The translations under genes were made by a program, and so were the position numbers. The notes below the pieces were generated by a model, which ran no database searches, was not told where the DNA came from, and worked only from the letters and a program-made list of their open reading frames with translations. Below, piece after piece: positions 1-7,963 of a stretch of 32,340 bases of DNA. Position 1 is the first letter of the stretch; the number at the start of each line of letters is the position of its first letter. Source of the stretch: Lachnospiraceae bacterium (GTDB lineage Bacteria > Bacillota > Clostridia > Lachnospirales > Lachnospiraceae); the NCBI GenBank assembly GCA_017535945.1, contig JAFXTJ010000009.1, positions 1 through 32,340 on the forward strand, given 5' to 3'.

Positions 1-3000
1 CGATCAGTCCCTCAAAGGTATGGGAGCCGCCGTTCCCCGGCTGACTGGAAGCAATGAGCTGCCAGGTCTGTCCCGCATAAGAGATCTTACTGGCGGAATC
101 CGCGGCCTTCACCTTCAGGACGAAAAGACTGTTGAGATCCTGCAACCCCTGCAGCAGCATCTTGTCGAGGCTTGCGCTCTTGGAACTGCCGGAGGAAGAA
201 CTGGTCGACACCGTCACAAAATACGTCTTCTTGTCGCTCGCGCTGAAGGAGGCCGTATCTCCCTTCATCTTCTTGGTTTCCCGCTTGTCATCCGAATCGC
301 TGTCTCCCGCATAGAGGCGGTAGAGATAGAAGGTCTTATCCGACTGTGCCTTGATCGTGACCGAGCCCTTCTTCAGCTTGGCACGGATCTTGTTGTCCTT
401 TGCCTCCCAACGGCCGCCGGAACCGACCTTGGTCAGTTCGGTAAGCACACCGCCGCTCTGCGTGACCTTGAAGACCGAATAATCCCCATCGGAATCCTTA
501 TCAAGCAGGACTTGCGATGCATTCGACACCGCACTGGATTGCGTACTCTGTACATAGTATTCTCCGTCTGCCAACCCGGAGATCGTCACCGTCCCCTTTG
601 AATCCGTCTTCAATCCGGATATCTGCTTGCCTTCACTATTATAAACGGCCGTATCACAATTCTCGCTGTCATAGATGCTGAACGCAAACCCGGCGGGAGC
701 GGCAGCGACTTCCTTCTCCTTATCGATCTTGCCTTCATACTCCCCGTCATCCTCTGCCGTGCAGATCTCCATGCAGAATACCATCTTCGGCGCAGCCTCG
801 GTAAGTGTGATCTTGGGGTTTTCGGGCGGATTCTTTTTCATCGGTGAGTTATCGGCTTTGGCATTCCCGCTCTTTACGGTTACGCTGCCATCAGCCGCAA
901 CCGTAAAGGAAACATCGAGTGCAACCATACCATCGTTGGGTTTGGAAGTCTGCGTCAGATTATAAGTTGTGCCGGTCGTTACCGGTATGGAACACCCTCC
1001 TGCCGGTATGTTGATGGATAAGCCGGAAACAGCATAGCCGCCGGATGTCTTCTGTGCAGCATCACTCAGATTGAAGGTTCCCGCGATCGAAGTCCCGGAA
1101 CTGTCCTTAAAGATAAGATCCACATAGGCTTGCTTCTGAGGCGTGATGGTGGCCGTGATCTTCATATTCGCCTTATCAGCCGCATAGGTACAGGAGGACA
1201 GTGCATCCTTACCTGCCGCCATGTCCGTATTGAATCTGTAGGGACCGTGAACACGTACGTCCGGAGTATAACCGCTGATCAGAGGATCCGATTCTTTGAT
1301 ATAGTAATCCTTGTCCCAATCGAGGATCGCATCGCTCGTTCCCTGACCCGGCGTCTTTCCCGCGCCGGTTTCCTTGGTGATCTCGATCACCCCGAGCGGC
1401 ACTGCTTCCGTGCATGCCGCATCCTCATAGATCTGATATTGGATCGTATCCGTTGTGCTGATATTCTTGTCGGTCTTTACATCCGCGCGGATAACCGAAA
1501 TACTGCCGGGTATGCGCTGATTGACGATCACATCTCCCGTATCCCATTCGCTGCCATGGGAGGTGACTTTCCCCTCTTCATCCACATTAAAGGTATAATG
1601 AACGGGCTTATCATCAGGATCTTTTTCTATCAAATAACCGGCCGGCGCCTTTGTCTGAAGCAGATAATAATCCTTAAAAGGATCGGTACCGGTCAGTTTT
1701 TTGGATATTCTACCACCGCTCCCGGAAGTGACTGTTCCCTTCGACACGTCATTCTTTGCCGGATCATCTGCTTCCTCGTATATGGAAAAGACCGCACCGG
1801 AAAGCCCTTCGTCTCCGGCATCGGCGCCCCTTCCGATGACTCTGCCTATATCTGTATCGGCCGACGTATAACCGTTGTGGACCAGAATGGTGTTCGTGGC
1901 TTCATCGTACTCCACATCGGGATCCGAGCAGTCCACTTCGTCCTCCTCGATCTTCCCGTCCCCGTCTGCATCCGTGATCTTAATGGTCCCGAGGGAAAGC
2001 GCTTCTGAACCCTCGCCAACAGTCAGATCATATTCATAACCGTACACAAACACATTCGGAAAAGCTTTCTTTCCCGTGGCATTCGATGTCCAGGTATACG
2101 TATTTTTTCCTGTGCTTGTGTCAAGTACCCCGGCCGCCAATAACTCCTTGGGCGCAGTCAGGGAGAGCTTCACTCCGTCGAGTCCCGTTGTGAAATCGTC
2201 CACCGCCTTGATGTTAACGGAGGGCACATATTCAACAGCCGCCGTTTCATCAATATCACCGGTTGTAGCATCTATTCCTTTGCTGCTGTTACTTATCGAC
2301 ACATTAACTGTGCTGAAAGCGTAGCCTATTTTCTTATAATCCTCACTGCCAACAGGTTTTGTATAGTACTGGATAAACCCATAATAATTCATGGGCCCTA
2401 CGTCTTCTCTTAATACCAGTTCCCATTCATCGGTACCGACAACAGATTGATCATAATCCAACAAAGCCCAAAAACCCTCAGTGGGCTCACCAAGCTCATC
2501 TTTATCACTCGGAGACAACTCGAATCCGTCACCGGGCTTTATGGTGACCGTCATGGATCCATTGTCCTTTCCAAGTTTCGTATTATTGTGCTTGATATTA
2601 TTTATTTGCCATAATACATATCCCAGCGCCTGCATCTCTTCCTCACTAGGAGCATCCGGCGTCAATTGCCTATACCGTTCGCCCTCAACAGTAAAAGAGA
2701 TATTGTTTTTATTAACTGCACCTCCCGTCCGCTCGGGCGCATCTCCCGCGGTGGGTACCAGTAAGCCGCCTCCGGCTGTGTAGCCGCTGTTCGCCGTATT
2801 TGCCTCCGTGCTGCCGGAGGAACCCGCTGTGGCAGCATCGGAAGCACCGGTTCCGGCATCGGAAGCACCCGTGCCCGCATCGGAGGCACCGGTCCCCGCA
2901 GCCGCGGAGCCGCCTTCGCCCGCATCGGAGGTCGCTCCGGTCCCGGCGTCAGAGGAAGCACCCGTGCCCGCATCCTCCTCTTCGGAAGAGCCGGCCGCGG

Positions 3001-3790
3001 GATCCGCAACGGGTTCCGGCGCGGGATCTTCGGGACCCGCCATCGCCGTGGAGGAACTGCCGCGTCCGGGATAGACGACCGTGACGGTCGCTCCCGTCAC
3101 CTCCGCGTCATTCCCCGCGGGATAAGTCCAGGTGGCGGATGCGCGGCCCGCAGCCGCCTCAGTGAGCTGCGCGCTCACCGTGACATGCGCGTCATCGATG
3201 GCGGTGAAAAGCTGTTCATACGCGATCGGTGCCACCGTGACTGTCAATACGTTATCATTCAGCTCCGCGCTCACGATATCATCGCGGTTCTCACTCACAC
3301 TCTCAAGCGCGGGTTCCGCCTCGGGATCCGCCGCCTCCTGCGCCTCCATGCGCGTTACGGACACGGGATCGGTCTCGGAGAAGTTGCCCTGTATCCCCTC
3401 GGGGAGAGCGATCGAGATCGTCTTGCCGCTGCCCAGGGACAGATATTCCGCATTCGCAGCAGGCGTAAAGGAAAGCGCAAAATTCAGATCAAAGGCATTC
3501 TCACCCGCACCGGAGAGATCCAGCGTACCGGCCGACGCCTCCAGGAGCCGCACGCCGATCGTGCTCTCTCCTGCCGCACCCGCCGTGAGGATCATATCGC
3601 CGTCGCCCACCTTATCCCAGACGCCCTGGTAGATATCCCCGGCGATGCTGCCGCGGGAAGCATCCGATCCGGCGTCCGCCCGGGCTCCTCCGATCTGTCC
3701 GGCTGCCAGGAACGACACCTCGACGAACTGTATGACGATAAAGACAGACAGTGCGATCGCGATCAATTTGCTCCAGCTGAACTTTTTCAT
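1..3790 (-). CDS. Large secreted surface protein with SpaA/Cna-B-like modules (3' end beyond window)
   Basis: One frame is open from an ATG at 3790 to the left edge, giving 1263 visible codons with no stop. The start has an AAGGAAAGG ribosome site 8-10 bases upstream. Residues 1-39 form a signal peptide (MKKFSWSKL, a hydrophobic stretch, then an ARA-type cleavage site). Residues about 40-240 are an unrecognised extracellular domain, followed by a Pro/Ala/Ser/Asp/Gly linker (about 240-335). A perfect EF-hand loop (D-x-D-x-DG-x-I-x3-E) lies at 607-618. A SpaA-like module spans about 655-755 (GLSGAVFSIYEE, TKAPAGY) and a weaker one about 1030-1090 (FAFSIYDSE, GLADGEYYV). A partial EF-like loop is at 1097-1108. 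The sorting signal is not visible because the 3' end is missing, but the adjacent class B sortase suggests wall anchoring or pilin-like assembly. Function is inferred to be adhesion or cell-surface structure. The specific ligand is unknown. Confidence 0.85.
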   Translation of the reverse strand, partial: MKKFSWSKLIAIALSVFIVIQFVEVSFLAAGQIGGARADAGSDASRGSIAGDIYQGVWDKVGDGDMILTAGAAGESTIGVRLLEASAGTLDLSGAGENAFDLNFALSFTPAANAEYLSLGSGKTISIALPEGIQGNFSETDPVSVTRMEAQEAADPEAEPALESVSENRDDIVSAELNDNVLTVTVAPIAYEQLFTAIDDAHVTVSAQLTEAAAGRASATWTYPAGNDAEVTGATVTVVYPGRGSSSTAMAGPEDPAPEPVADPAAGSSEEEDAGTGASSDAGTGATSDAGEGGSAAAGTGASDAGTGASDAGTGASDAATAGSSGSTEANTANSGYTAGGGLLVPTAGDAPERTGGAVNKNNISFTVEGERYRQLTPDAPSEEEMQALGYVLWQINNIKHNNTKLGKDNGSMTVTIKPGDGFELSPSDKDELGEPTEGFWALLDYDQSVVGTDEWELVLREDVGPMNYYGFIQYYTKPVGSEDYKKIGYAFSTVNVSISNSSKGIDATTGDIDETAAVEYVPSVNIKAVDDFTTGLDGVKLSLTAPKELLAAGVLDTSTGKNTYTWTSNATGKKAFPNVFVYGYEYDLTVGEGSEALSLGTIKITDADGDGKIEEDEVDCSDPDVEYDEATNTILVHNGYTSADTDIGRVIGRGADAGDEGLSGAVFSIYEEADDPAKNDVSKGTVTSGSGGRISKKLTGTDPFKDYYLLQTKAPAGYLIEKDPDDKPVHYTFNVDEEGKVTSHGSEWDTGDVIVNQRIPGSISVIRADVKTDKNISTTDTIQYQIYEDAACTEAVPLGVIEITKETGAGKTPGQGTSDAILDWDKDYYIKESDPLISGYTPDVRVHGPYRFNTDMAAGKDALSSCTYAADKANMKITATITPQKQAYVDLIFKDSSGTSIAGTFNLSDAAQKTSGGYAVSGLSINIPAGGCSIPVTTGTTYNLTQTSKPNDGMVALDVSFTVAADGSVTVKSGNAKADNSPMKKNPPENPKITLTEAAPKMVFCMEICTAEDDGEYEGKIDKEKEVAAAPAGFAFSIYDSENCDTAVYNSEGKQISGLKTDSKGTVTISGLADGEYYVQSTQSSAVSNASQVLLDKDSDGDYSVFKVTQSGGVLTELTKVGSGGRWEAKDNKIRAKLKKGSVTIKAQSDKTFYLYRLYAGDSDSDDKRETKKMKGDTASFSASDKKTYFVTVSTSSSSGSSKSASLDKMLLQGLQDLNSLFVLKVKAADSASKISYAGQTWQLIASSQPGNGGSHTFEGLI
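2835..2969 (-). repeat. 21/24-bp tandem repeats encoding a TGASDAG linker
   Basis: Three near-identical 21-bp units (2835-2855, 2856-2876, 2877-2897) are followed by three diverged 24-bp units (2898-2969). In the surface protein they encode repeats of Thr-Gly-Ala-Ser-Asp-Ala-Gly, a flexible low-complexity spacer at about residues 274-319. Because 21 and 24 bp are multiples of three, gain or loss of units would keep the frame and change only spacer length. Confidence 0.85.
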
Positions 3791-3848
3791 CTCCGACACC
3801 TTTCCTTTCCCGCATGAAAACAGGGAACACCACAGTGCATACAGCGTC

Positions 3849-3857
3849 ATGATACCA
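3849..3857 (-). promoter_or_regulatory. Candidate extended -10 promoter of the surface-protein gene
   Basis: On the minus strand this reads TGG-TATCAT, an extended -10 element (TGn followed by a 5/6 match to TATAAT). The -35 position is poor (GTGCAT), which is tolerated for extended -10 promoters. It lies 59 bp upstream of the ATG at 3790, and the 186-bp gap after the sortase gene supports separate transcription. The same TGG-TATCAT string forms the -10 of the cysE promoter. No intrinsic terminator was seen in the gap. Confidence 0.4.
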
Positions 3858-3965
3858 CAATCCGATCCGCGATGCACGTACTTTTTGCAAAATCGCAAAT
3901 ATTTTTTAGCGTTTTATCGCATACCACAAGATATTGTACAAACAGGAACAGATATCACAAGATGG
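3852..3965 (-). promoter_or_regulatory. Three direct repeats ATAYCACAA upstream of the surface-protein gene
   Basis: ATACCACAA occurs at 3852-3860 and 3921-3929, and ATATCACAA at 3952-3960, all in the same direction. The last two are 31 bp apart, about three helical turns. They extend to ATACC-ACAA-GATAT and ATATC-ACAA-GATGG. The first copy overlaps the candidate -10 element. The arrangement suggests operator copies for a regulator of the surface protein. This is an inference from position and repetition. Confidence 0.45.
3921..3934. repeat. Palindrome ATAHC-N4-GDTAT, upstream copy
   Basis: The sequence is ATACC-ACAA-GATAT. It fits the half-site pattern of the dispersed 14-bp palindrome found mainly at 24-28 kb, but the centre (ACAA) differs from the common GCYT/ARGC. 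It lies in the non-coding gap before the surface-protein gene and is also part of the ATAYCACAA repeats, so membership in the family is less certain than for the other copies. Confidence 0.45.
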
Positions 3966-3976
3966 CGCGCAGAGCA

Positions 3977-5104
3977 CTACACAAACCGCTTGCGCCCCAC
4001 AACCACGAGACGGCCGTCCCGTTTTGTGTAATCACAGGTGGAGAGCGTGATCAGATGGTCCCCGTACATGGCGGTATAGGGGATGTCATAGAGGGATTTT
4101 GCCTTGATGCCGTTGATGTAGGCATCGAACTCCGCTTCATTATAGATATTGATGAAATCGTAATAACGGAAATCATCCTGTGTCTCGTCCACCGAGGAGA
4201 GGAATACCGCGATGATGTCATAGGTGTTCTCCTGATAGAGGGAGTTGAACTTCACGGTGGGATGAGCCTTATAGTAATCCTCGCTCTTGTAGTTCTTCAG
4301 CGCCCCGAACATGAAACCGGACTTCATGTTGTGGCCGTGGATCAGGACGTTGTCGTCGGTGCCGTCCACCGCACATCGCTTATCCAGGACCAGCAGGCCG
4401 TTCACATCGTCCTTGCCGTCAAAATTATGGAAGAGATAGAAATCGTTGTCGTCGGGCCGGTGCATCACGGGATAATCCACCGCCGTGCCGGCGATCGTGA
4501 GCCACCCCGCGAAATCCGGGTTTTCCAGCACGAGTTTCTTATACTGCGGCAGGATTTCCTTGCCGTCCCAGGAAAGGACCTGCACACCGCTTGCCGCCAG
4601 GGTCTCCTCCTGCACCTCGTTAAAGGTGATCTCCTCCGGCTCCGTCTCCTGCGCCACCTCCTGCAGCCTGGTGACATTTTTGCGAGAGATAAAATCCCCG
4701 TACAGCTCATGCCCGAGAAGGGATAGCAGCAGGGCCAGCGCGGCACCGAGGAAGATCATGGACACCCGCTGCCAGAGGGGGCGGGCGCCGAAACCGTTCT
4801 CCCTGCGGTATTTCGCCCGGGCCTCCTTTTTCGCCTTCTTCGGATCGTCATAGAAACGGTTCTTGTCACCGGAGGCCGGTTTTTTCCCTTCGTTCAGGAT
4901 CTCCGCCTGCTTACGGATGAAATCCTTTCCCACGGCGGTCTCAAAGCGGATGCCCTTCGCCTGGATCTGCCGGAGATAGGACACGGCCGTCTCTTTCGGA
5001 GTGCCGACGGGGCGCCGGAGCATCTGGATCTTCTGCAGATCCCGCTTCGCCGCCTGCATCTCCTGCGGTGTCCTGAATTCATGTTCTCCCACCCGGTATG
5101 CCAT
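3977..5104 (-). CDS. Class B sortase with long cytoplasmic N-terminal extension
   Basis: This 375-residue protein is a membrane-anchored cysteine transpeptidase of the sortase B family, which cleaves a C-terminal sorting motif and joins the substrate to the wall or to another pilin. The visible catalytic set is His258 (in GHNM), Cys357 (in TLSTC) and Arg365 (in DGRLVVVGR). The fold region runs from about 180 to 375. A single membrane helix lies at about 114-131. The 110 residues before it are charged, basic and predicted cytoplasmic, so the protein is much longer than the usual sortase B of roughly 240 residues. It starts 3 bp after the stop of the upstream gene, implying translational coupling. 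The next gene downstream encodes the large SpaA-like surface protein, its probable substrate. The stop codon is TAG. Confidence 0.92.
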   Translation of the reverse strand: MAYRVGEHEFRTPQEMQAAKRDLQKIQMLRRPVGTPKETAVSYLRQIQAKGIRFETAVGKDFIRKQAEILNEGKKPASGDKNRFYDDPKKAKKEARAKYRRENGFGARPLWQRVSMIFLGAALALLLSLLGHELYGDFISRKNVTRLQEVAQETEPEEITFNEVQEETLAASGVQVLSWDGKEILPQYKKLVLENPDFAGWLTIAGTAVDYPVMHRPDDNDFYLFHNFDGKDDVNGLLVLDKRCAVDGTDDNVLIHGHNMKSGFMFGALKNYKSEDYYKAHPTVKFNSLYQENTYDIIAVFLSSVDETQDDFRYYDFINIYNEAEFDAYINGIKAKSLYDIPYTAMYGDHLITLSTCDYTKRDGRLVVVGRKRFV

Positions 5105-5107
5105 CAG

Positions 5108-5824
5108 TTACCGGGTACCCGCGCACAGCGCATATTCCGTCTCATATTCCTCCCGTATGAGGAAGCTGGCGTAGCAGATGCCGTCCTCCTCGGATACCGA
5201 TACCGGCAGCGGGGCGAGCCCGCCCGGGGCATCGGGATACTGCTTGTTGTAGACCGCGTAGGCTACAAGGTTGTCCACAAATGCCTCCTCCACAAGCGCA
5301 TCCGGCACAGTGACCGTCACCGTCACCGGATCAAAGACAGAAAGCGTCTGCCAGTTGTCCGGATGATCCCGGACCAGGATGCTCATGGTATCGGCGTTTT
5401 TCGGCTCGATCCCTGCCTTCTCCATGGCCGCAAGCACCAGCTCACCGGGATCGTCATTGATCACGACAAAAAGATCCGTGGAGAGCTTCTCCTGCGTGGC
5501 GCTGGGTCTCCCCACTTTGGAGAGTCCGGCGAGCCGGTAGTCCTCCACGGTGACCTCGTAGGCCGGAAGCGCGGGACCCTTATCCTCCTCTTCGCCGTTC
5601 CAGACCGCGACATGCCCATGGGCAAACTCCTCCGGCTCCGGTTCCGCCGCTGTCGGACCCTCTTCAAAAAAGGAATCCGGAGCAGCCTACAGCCCCATGG
5701 AGGTCAGCATGCGCTCCGTGAAATACCGGAAAACGACAGCGATCACGATGAGGAGCAGAACTCCCCCGATCACCCTGCGGATCCGCCGGTTTCTTATTTC
5801 CCGCTCGCGCTCTTCCTCATCCAT
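5108..5824 (-). pseudogene. Membrane-anchored extracytoplasmic protein, interrupted by in-frame TAG
   Basis: From an ATG at 5824, overlapping the end of folA by 31 bp, the frame encodes 45 residues: an acidic/basic cytoplasmic head, then a membrane helix (about residues 18-35). It then meets TAG at 5687-5689. The same frame stays open after the TAG for 193 codons to the stop at 5108. That part begins with an acidic Pro/Glu linker and continues into a soluble domain with no family I recognise. No ATG, GTG or TTG occurs after the TAG until a GTG at 5548, so the linker and domain have no start of their own. The simplest reading is one single-pass membrane protein of about 239 codons broken by a nonsense change (CAG to TAG is one transition). 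Its neighbours, folA and the sortase, suggest an envelope role. A sequencing error or readthrough is also possible. Confidence 0.65.
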
Positions 5825-6303
5825 CGTTCCAAATGCCAGGTGGTATCGAAATAAACCTGTTCCTCTCCCTCAAAGACCATCTCCCAGTCGGGGTCCGCGG
5901 ACAGATCCGGGAAAAAAGCATCCGCCTGATAGGTCCTCTCGATCCGGGAAACCACGGCCTCCGTGCAGCGCGGCAGGAGCAGACGGTAAATACTCTCGCC
6001 TCCGATGACCCAGATCCGTTCCTCCTCATATCCCGCAAGCGCCGCATCGAGTTCCGCCTCATCATGGACGATGACGGCCGCGGGATCCCGCACCGTAAAT
6101 GCCGGATTCCTCGTCAGGATCACATTGGTGCGCTCCTTTAAGGGCGCTCCGCCGGGAAAGGTCTGCAGGGTCTTGCGCCCCAGGATCACCACCCCTCCCG
6201 TGGTCTCCTCTTTGAAATTCTTCTGATCCGCCGGGATCCGGATCAGGAGCCGCCCGTCCCGTCCGATCCCCCAGTGTTCATCCACCGCTACGATCGCTTT
6301 CAT
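5794..6303 (-). CDS. folA: Dihydrofolate reductase
   Basis: This 169-residue cytoplasmic enzyme reduces dihydrofolate to tetrahydrofolate with NADPH, supplying one-carbon carriers for thymidylate, purine and methionine synthesis. Diagnostic features are the N-terminal strand MKAIVAVDEHWGIGRDG, the active-site acid in IPADQKNFK (equivalent to Asp27 of E. coli), GRKT for cofactor binding, and IGGESIY near residue 110. Its length is normal for the family. I chose the ATG at 6303 because the family motif begins there and AGGAG sits just upstream. A longer in-frame start at 6399 would add 32 residues unlike the family. It follows the GH28 gene by 28 bp and overlaps the start of the next gene. No thymidylate synthase gene is present in the window. 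Confidence 0.95.
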   Translation of the reverse strand: MKAIVAVDEHWGIGRDGRLLIRIPADQKNFKEETTGGVVILGRKTLQTFPGGAPLKERTNVILTRNPAFTVRDPAAVIVHDEAELDAALAGYEEERIWVIGGESIYRLLLPRCTEAVVSRIERTYQADAFFPDLSADPDWEMVFEGEEQVYFDTTWHLERWMRKSASGK

Positions 6304-6331
6304 CTCTCCTCGCTTTCTTCTCCGGTTTCCG

Positions 6332-7963
6332 TCATCCGATCCGGAGATCCCGGAGTTCCTGTTCCTCCACACCTTCCAGCACAGGCTCCGCCACGTCACT
6401 GTCCGTGATATGCACGCCGTTCAGCGTGAGTTTCCTAACATTATGGGCGATGATGCTCTGCCCGCTCACCGGATCCAGATCGTCCATCATCACCGGGCGC
6501 CTCGCCACACGCTCCGCAGCCGGCCGGTAGGAGGCCTCGATCCGCTCCAGTGCCAGTTCTCCGATCGGAGACTCCGGGAGTCCCATGGCGCATACCAGAC
6601 TCGCTTCCACGCCGGTGCAGGTGATATCCCTCGCCGTTATCGTGCCGACCGAGGGTGTCCGGTCATCCCGGGGGATCGCGGAACGGTCCTGCACATAGCG
6701 GGTATGCCCGTCGGGGTCGCAGAAATAGAACATGTTGACGGTAAAAGGCATCGGGACGTCCCGCATCCGGATCTGTTCAAAACAGATCCCGTCAAGGACG
6801 GAGGTCTCTCCCCTCCCGCGGCGCGTTTTGATCCGCAGCCCTCTGTCCGTGCCGTCGAAAAGACACTTCGATACATGTACGCCGTGTACGCCGGAAGCGA
6901 TCTCACTGCCGATGGTGACACTCCCGTGCCCGCGCTCGAGCAGACAGTTGCGCACCTCGATGTCCCGCGTGGCGCGCAGATGCACACGGCTCATATAGAT
7001 CTTGCCGCTCTTGATCGCCATGCAGTCATCACCCACGGAGATCGTGGTACCCAGCACAGTGACCCGCTCACAGCTCTCGGGATCGATCCCGTCCGTATTC
7101 GGGGAATCGGAAGGATTCCTGACTGTCAGATCATAAAAACCCAGATCATCACTGTAATAGGGATGGATGGTCCAGCAGGGGGAATTGCACACCGTGACGC
7201 CCTGCATCCGGACCCCTGCGCAATAAGCCAGATAAACGATATTGGGGCGCCAGGCGATGCGTTTCTTCTTGGGGTCCCGCCACCAGTCGCCTGCCCCGGC
7301 ATTGCCATCGATCGTGCCGCCGCCGATGATATCCACGTCCCGTACACTGATCCCGGTGAGGAGAGAGGCGAACATGTCGAGCGGGTTTCCCTCCCAGGTC
7401 CCGAGATTGTACTCCTCCTCCTCGCCGGTCGAACGGGTCATACCGGGAAGAACCGGATATCTGCGGCGGTCGGTCTCCCCGAGGAGCACGGCGCCGGTAT
7501 CGATCCACAGCGTCATCCGGCTCTTCAAAAACAGCGGCGTCACTCGGTAAGTGCCGGCCGGCACATAGACGGTTCCCTCCGGCGGACACGCCTGAATCGC
7601 AGCCTGGATCGCAGCGGTATCCTCTTTTTCCCCGTCGCCTGCGGCGCCAAAGGTCCGCACATCGAGCAGTACGCTTTCCTGATGAGTGGTAAACTCCTGT
7701 CCGGTGACGGTGCCGTCGGCATCCCGCACCTGTACTTCATAGGAGGTCGCGGGGGTCAGCCCGTCGATACTGAACACATTCCGGTCTGTGGTATAGCTGC
7801 GCCAGACATTGGGACAGGCGGGAGAGCGGTGATTGCGTGCTTTGGCATCCTCTCCTGCCTCCCGGATCCGGATCTCCACGGATCTCTGCATCCGGAAGAT
7901 CTCGTCATTGTCCATCTCCAGCGTGACAGCGCGATTAAAGACCGCCGCAATCGAAAAGTACAT
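6332..7963 (-). CDS. GH28 family glycoside hydrolase (polygalacturonase-like), intracellular
   Basis: The product has 543 residues. Residues about 5-95 look like a fibronectin type III-like domain (LTPATSYEVQV), followed by a right-handed beta-helix starting at about 100 (VRTFGAAGDGEKEDTAAIQAA). All four GH28 signatures are present: NTD at 289-291, DD at 312-313, GHG at 345-347 and RIK at 377-379. The catalytic aspartates are therefore intact, and the protein should hydrolyse galacturonan or a related acidic glycan by inversion. No signal peptide is visible, so it probably acts in the cytoplasm on imported oligosaccharides. I chose the ATG at 7963 because AGAGAGGATCAGG precedes it and the domain begins there. 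It overlaps the end of cysE by 29 bp. The true substrate cannot be told from sequence. Confidence 0.9.
   Translation of the reverse strand: MYFSIAAVFNRAVTLEMDNDEIFRMQRSVEIRIREAGEDAKARNHRSPACPNVWRSYTTDRNVFSIDGLTPATSYEVQVRDADGTVTGQEFTTHQESVLLDVRTFGAAGDGEKEDTAAIQAAIQACPPEGTVYVPAGTYRVTPLFLKSRMTLWIDTGAVLLGETDRRRYPVLPGMTRSTGEEEEYNLGTWEGNPLDMFASLLTGISVRDVDIIGGGTIDGNAGAGDWWRDPKKKRIAWRPNIVYLAYCAGVRMQGVTVCNSPCWTIHPYYSDDLGFYDLTVRNPSDSPNTDGIDPESCERVTVLGTTISVGDDCMAIKSGKIYMSRVHLRATRDIEVRNCLLERGHGSVTIGSEIASGVHGVHVSKCLFDGTDRGLRIKTRRGRGETSVLDGICFEQIRMRDVPMPFTVNMFYFCDPDGHTRYVQDRSAIPRDDRTPSVGTITARDITCTGVEASLVCAMGLPESPIGELALERIEASYRPAAERVARRPVMMDDLDPVSGQSIIAHNVRKLTLNGVHITDSDVAEPVLEGVEEQELRDLRIG

Noticed and set aside
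1130-2008. Long open frame on the plus strand opposite the surface-protein gene
   Set aside because: The minus-strand frame has a signal peptide, recognisable modules and a ribosome site. The plus-strand translation has no recognisable domain. Long antisense frames recur opposite several real genes (for example 6410-8038, 14223-15725, 16658-18094, 28870-30120), which is expected from G/C-ending codon bias.
3791-3976. Small genes or an intrinsic terminator in the gap before the surface-protein gene
   Set aside because: No frame with a credible start and ribosome site is present, and the only inverted repeats (such as TTTTGCAAAA) lack a G/C stem followed by a U-run.
5687-5689. TAG read as pyrrolysine or other recoded amino acid
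   Set aside because: TAG ends the sortase, a GT2 and a GT-C-like gene in this window, so it is an ordinary stop here. No pyrrolysine genes or recoding signals were seen.
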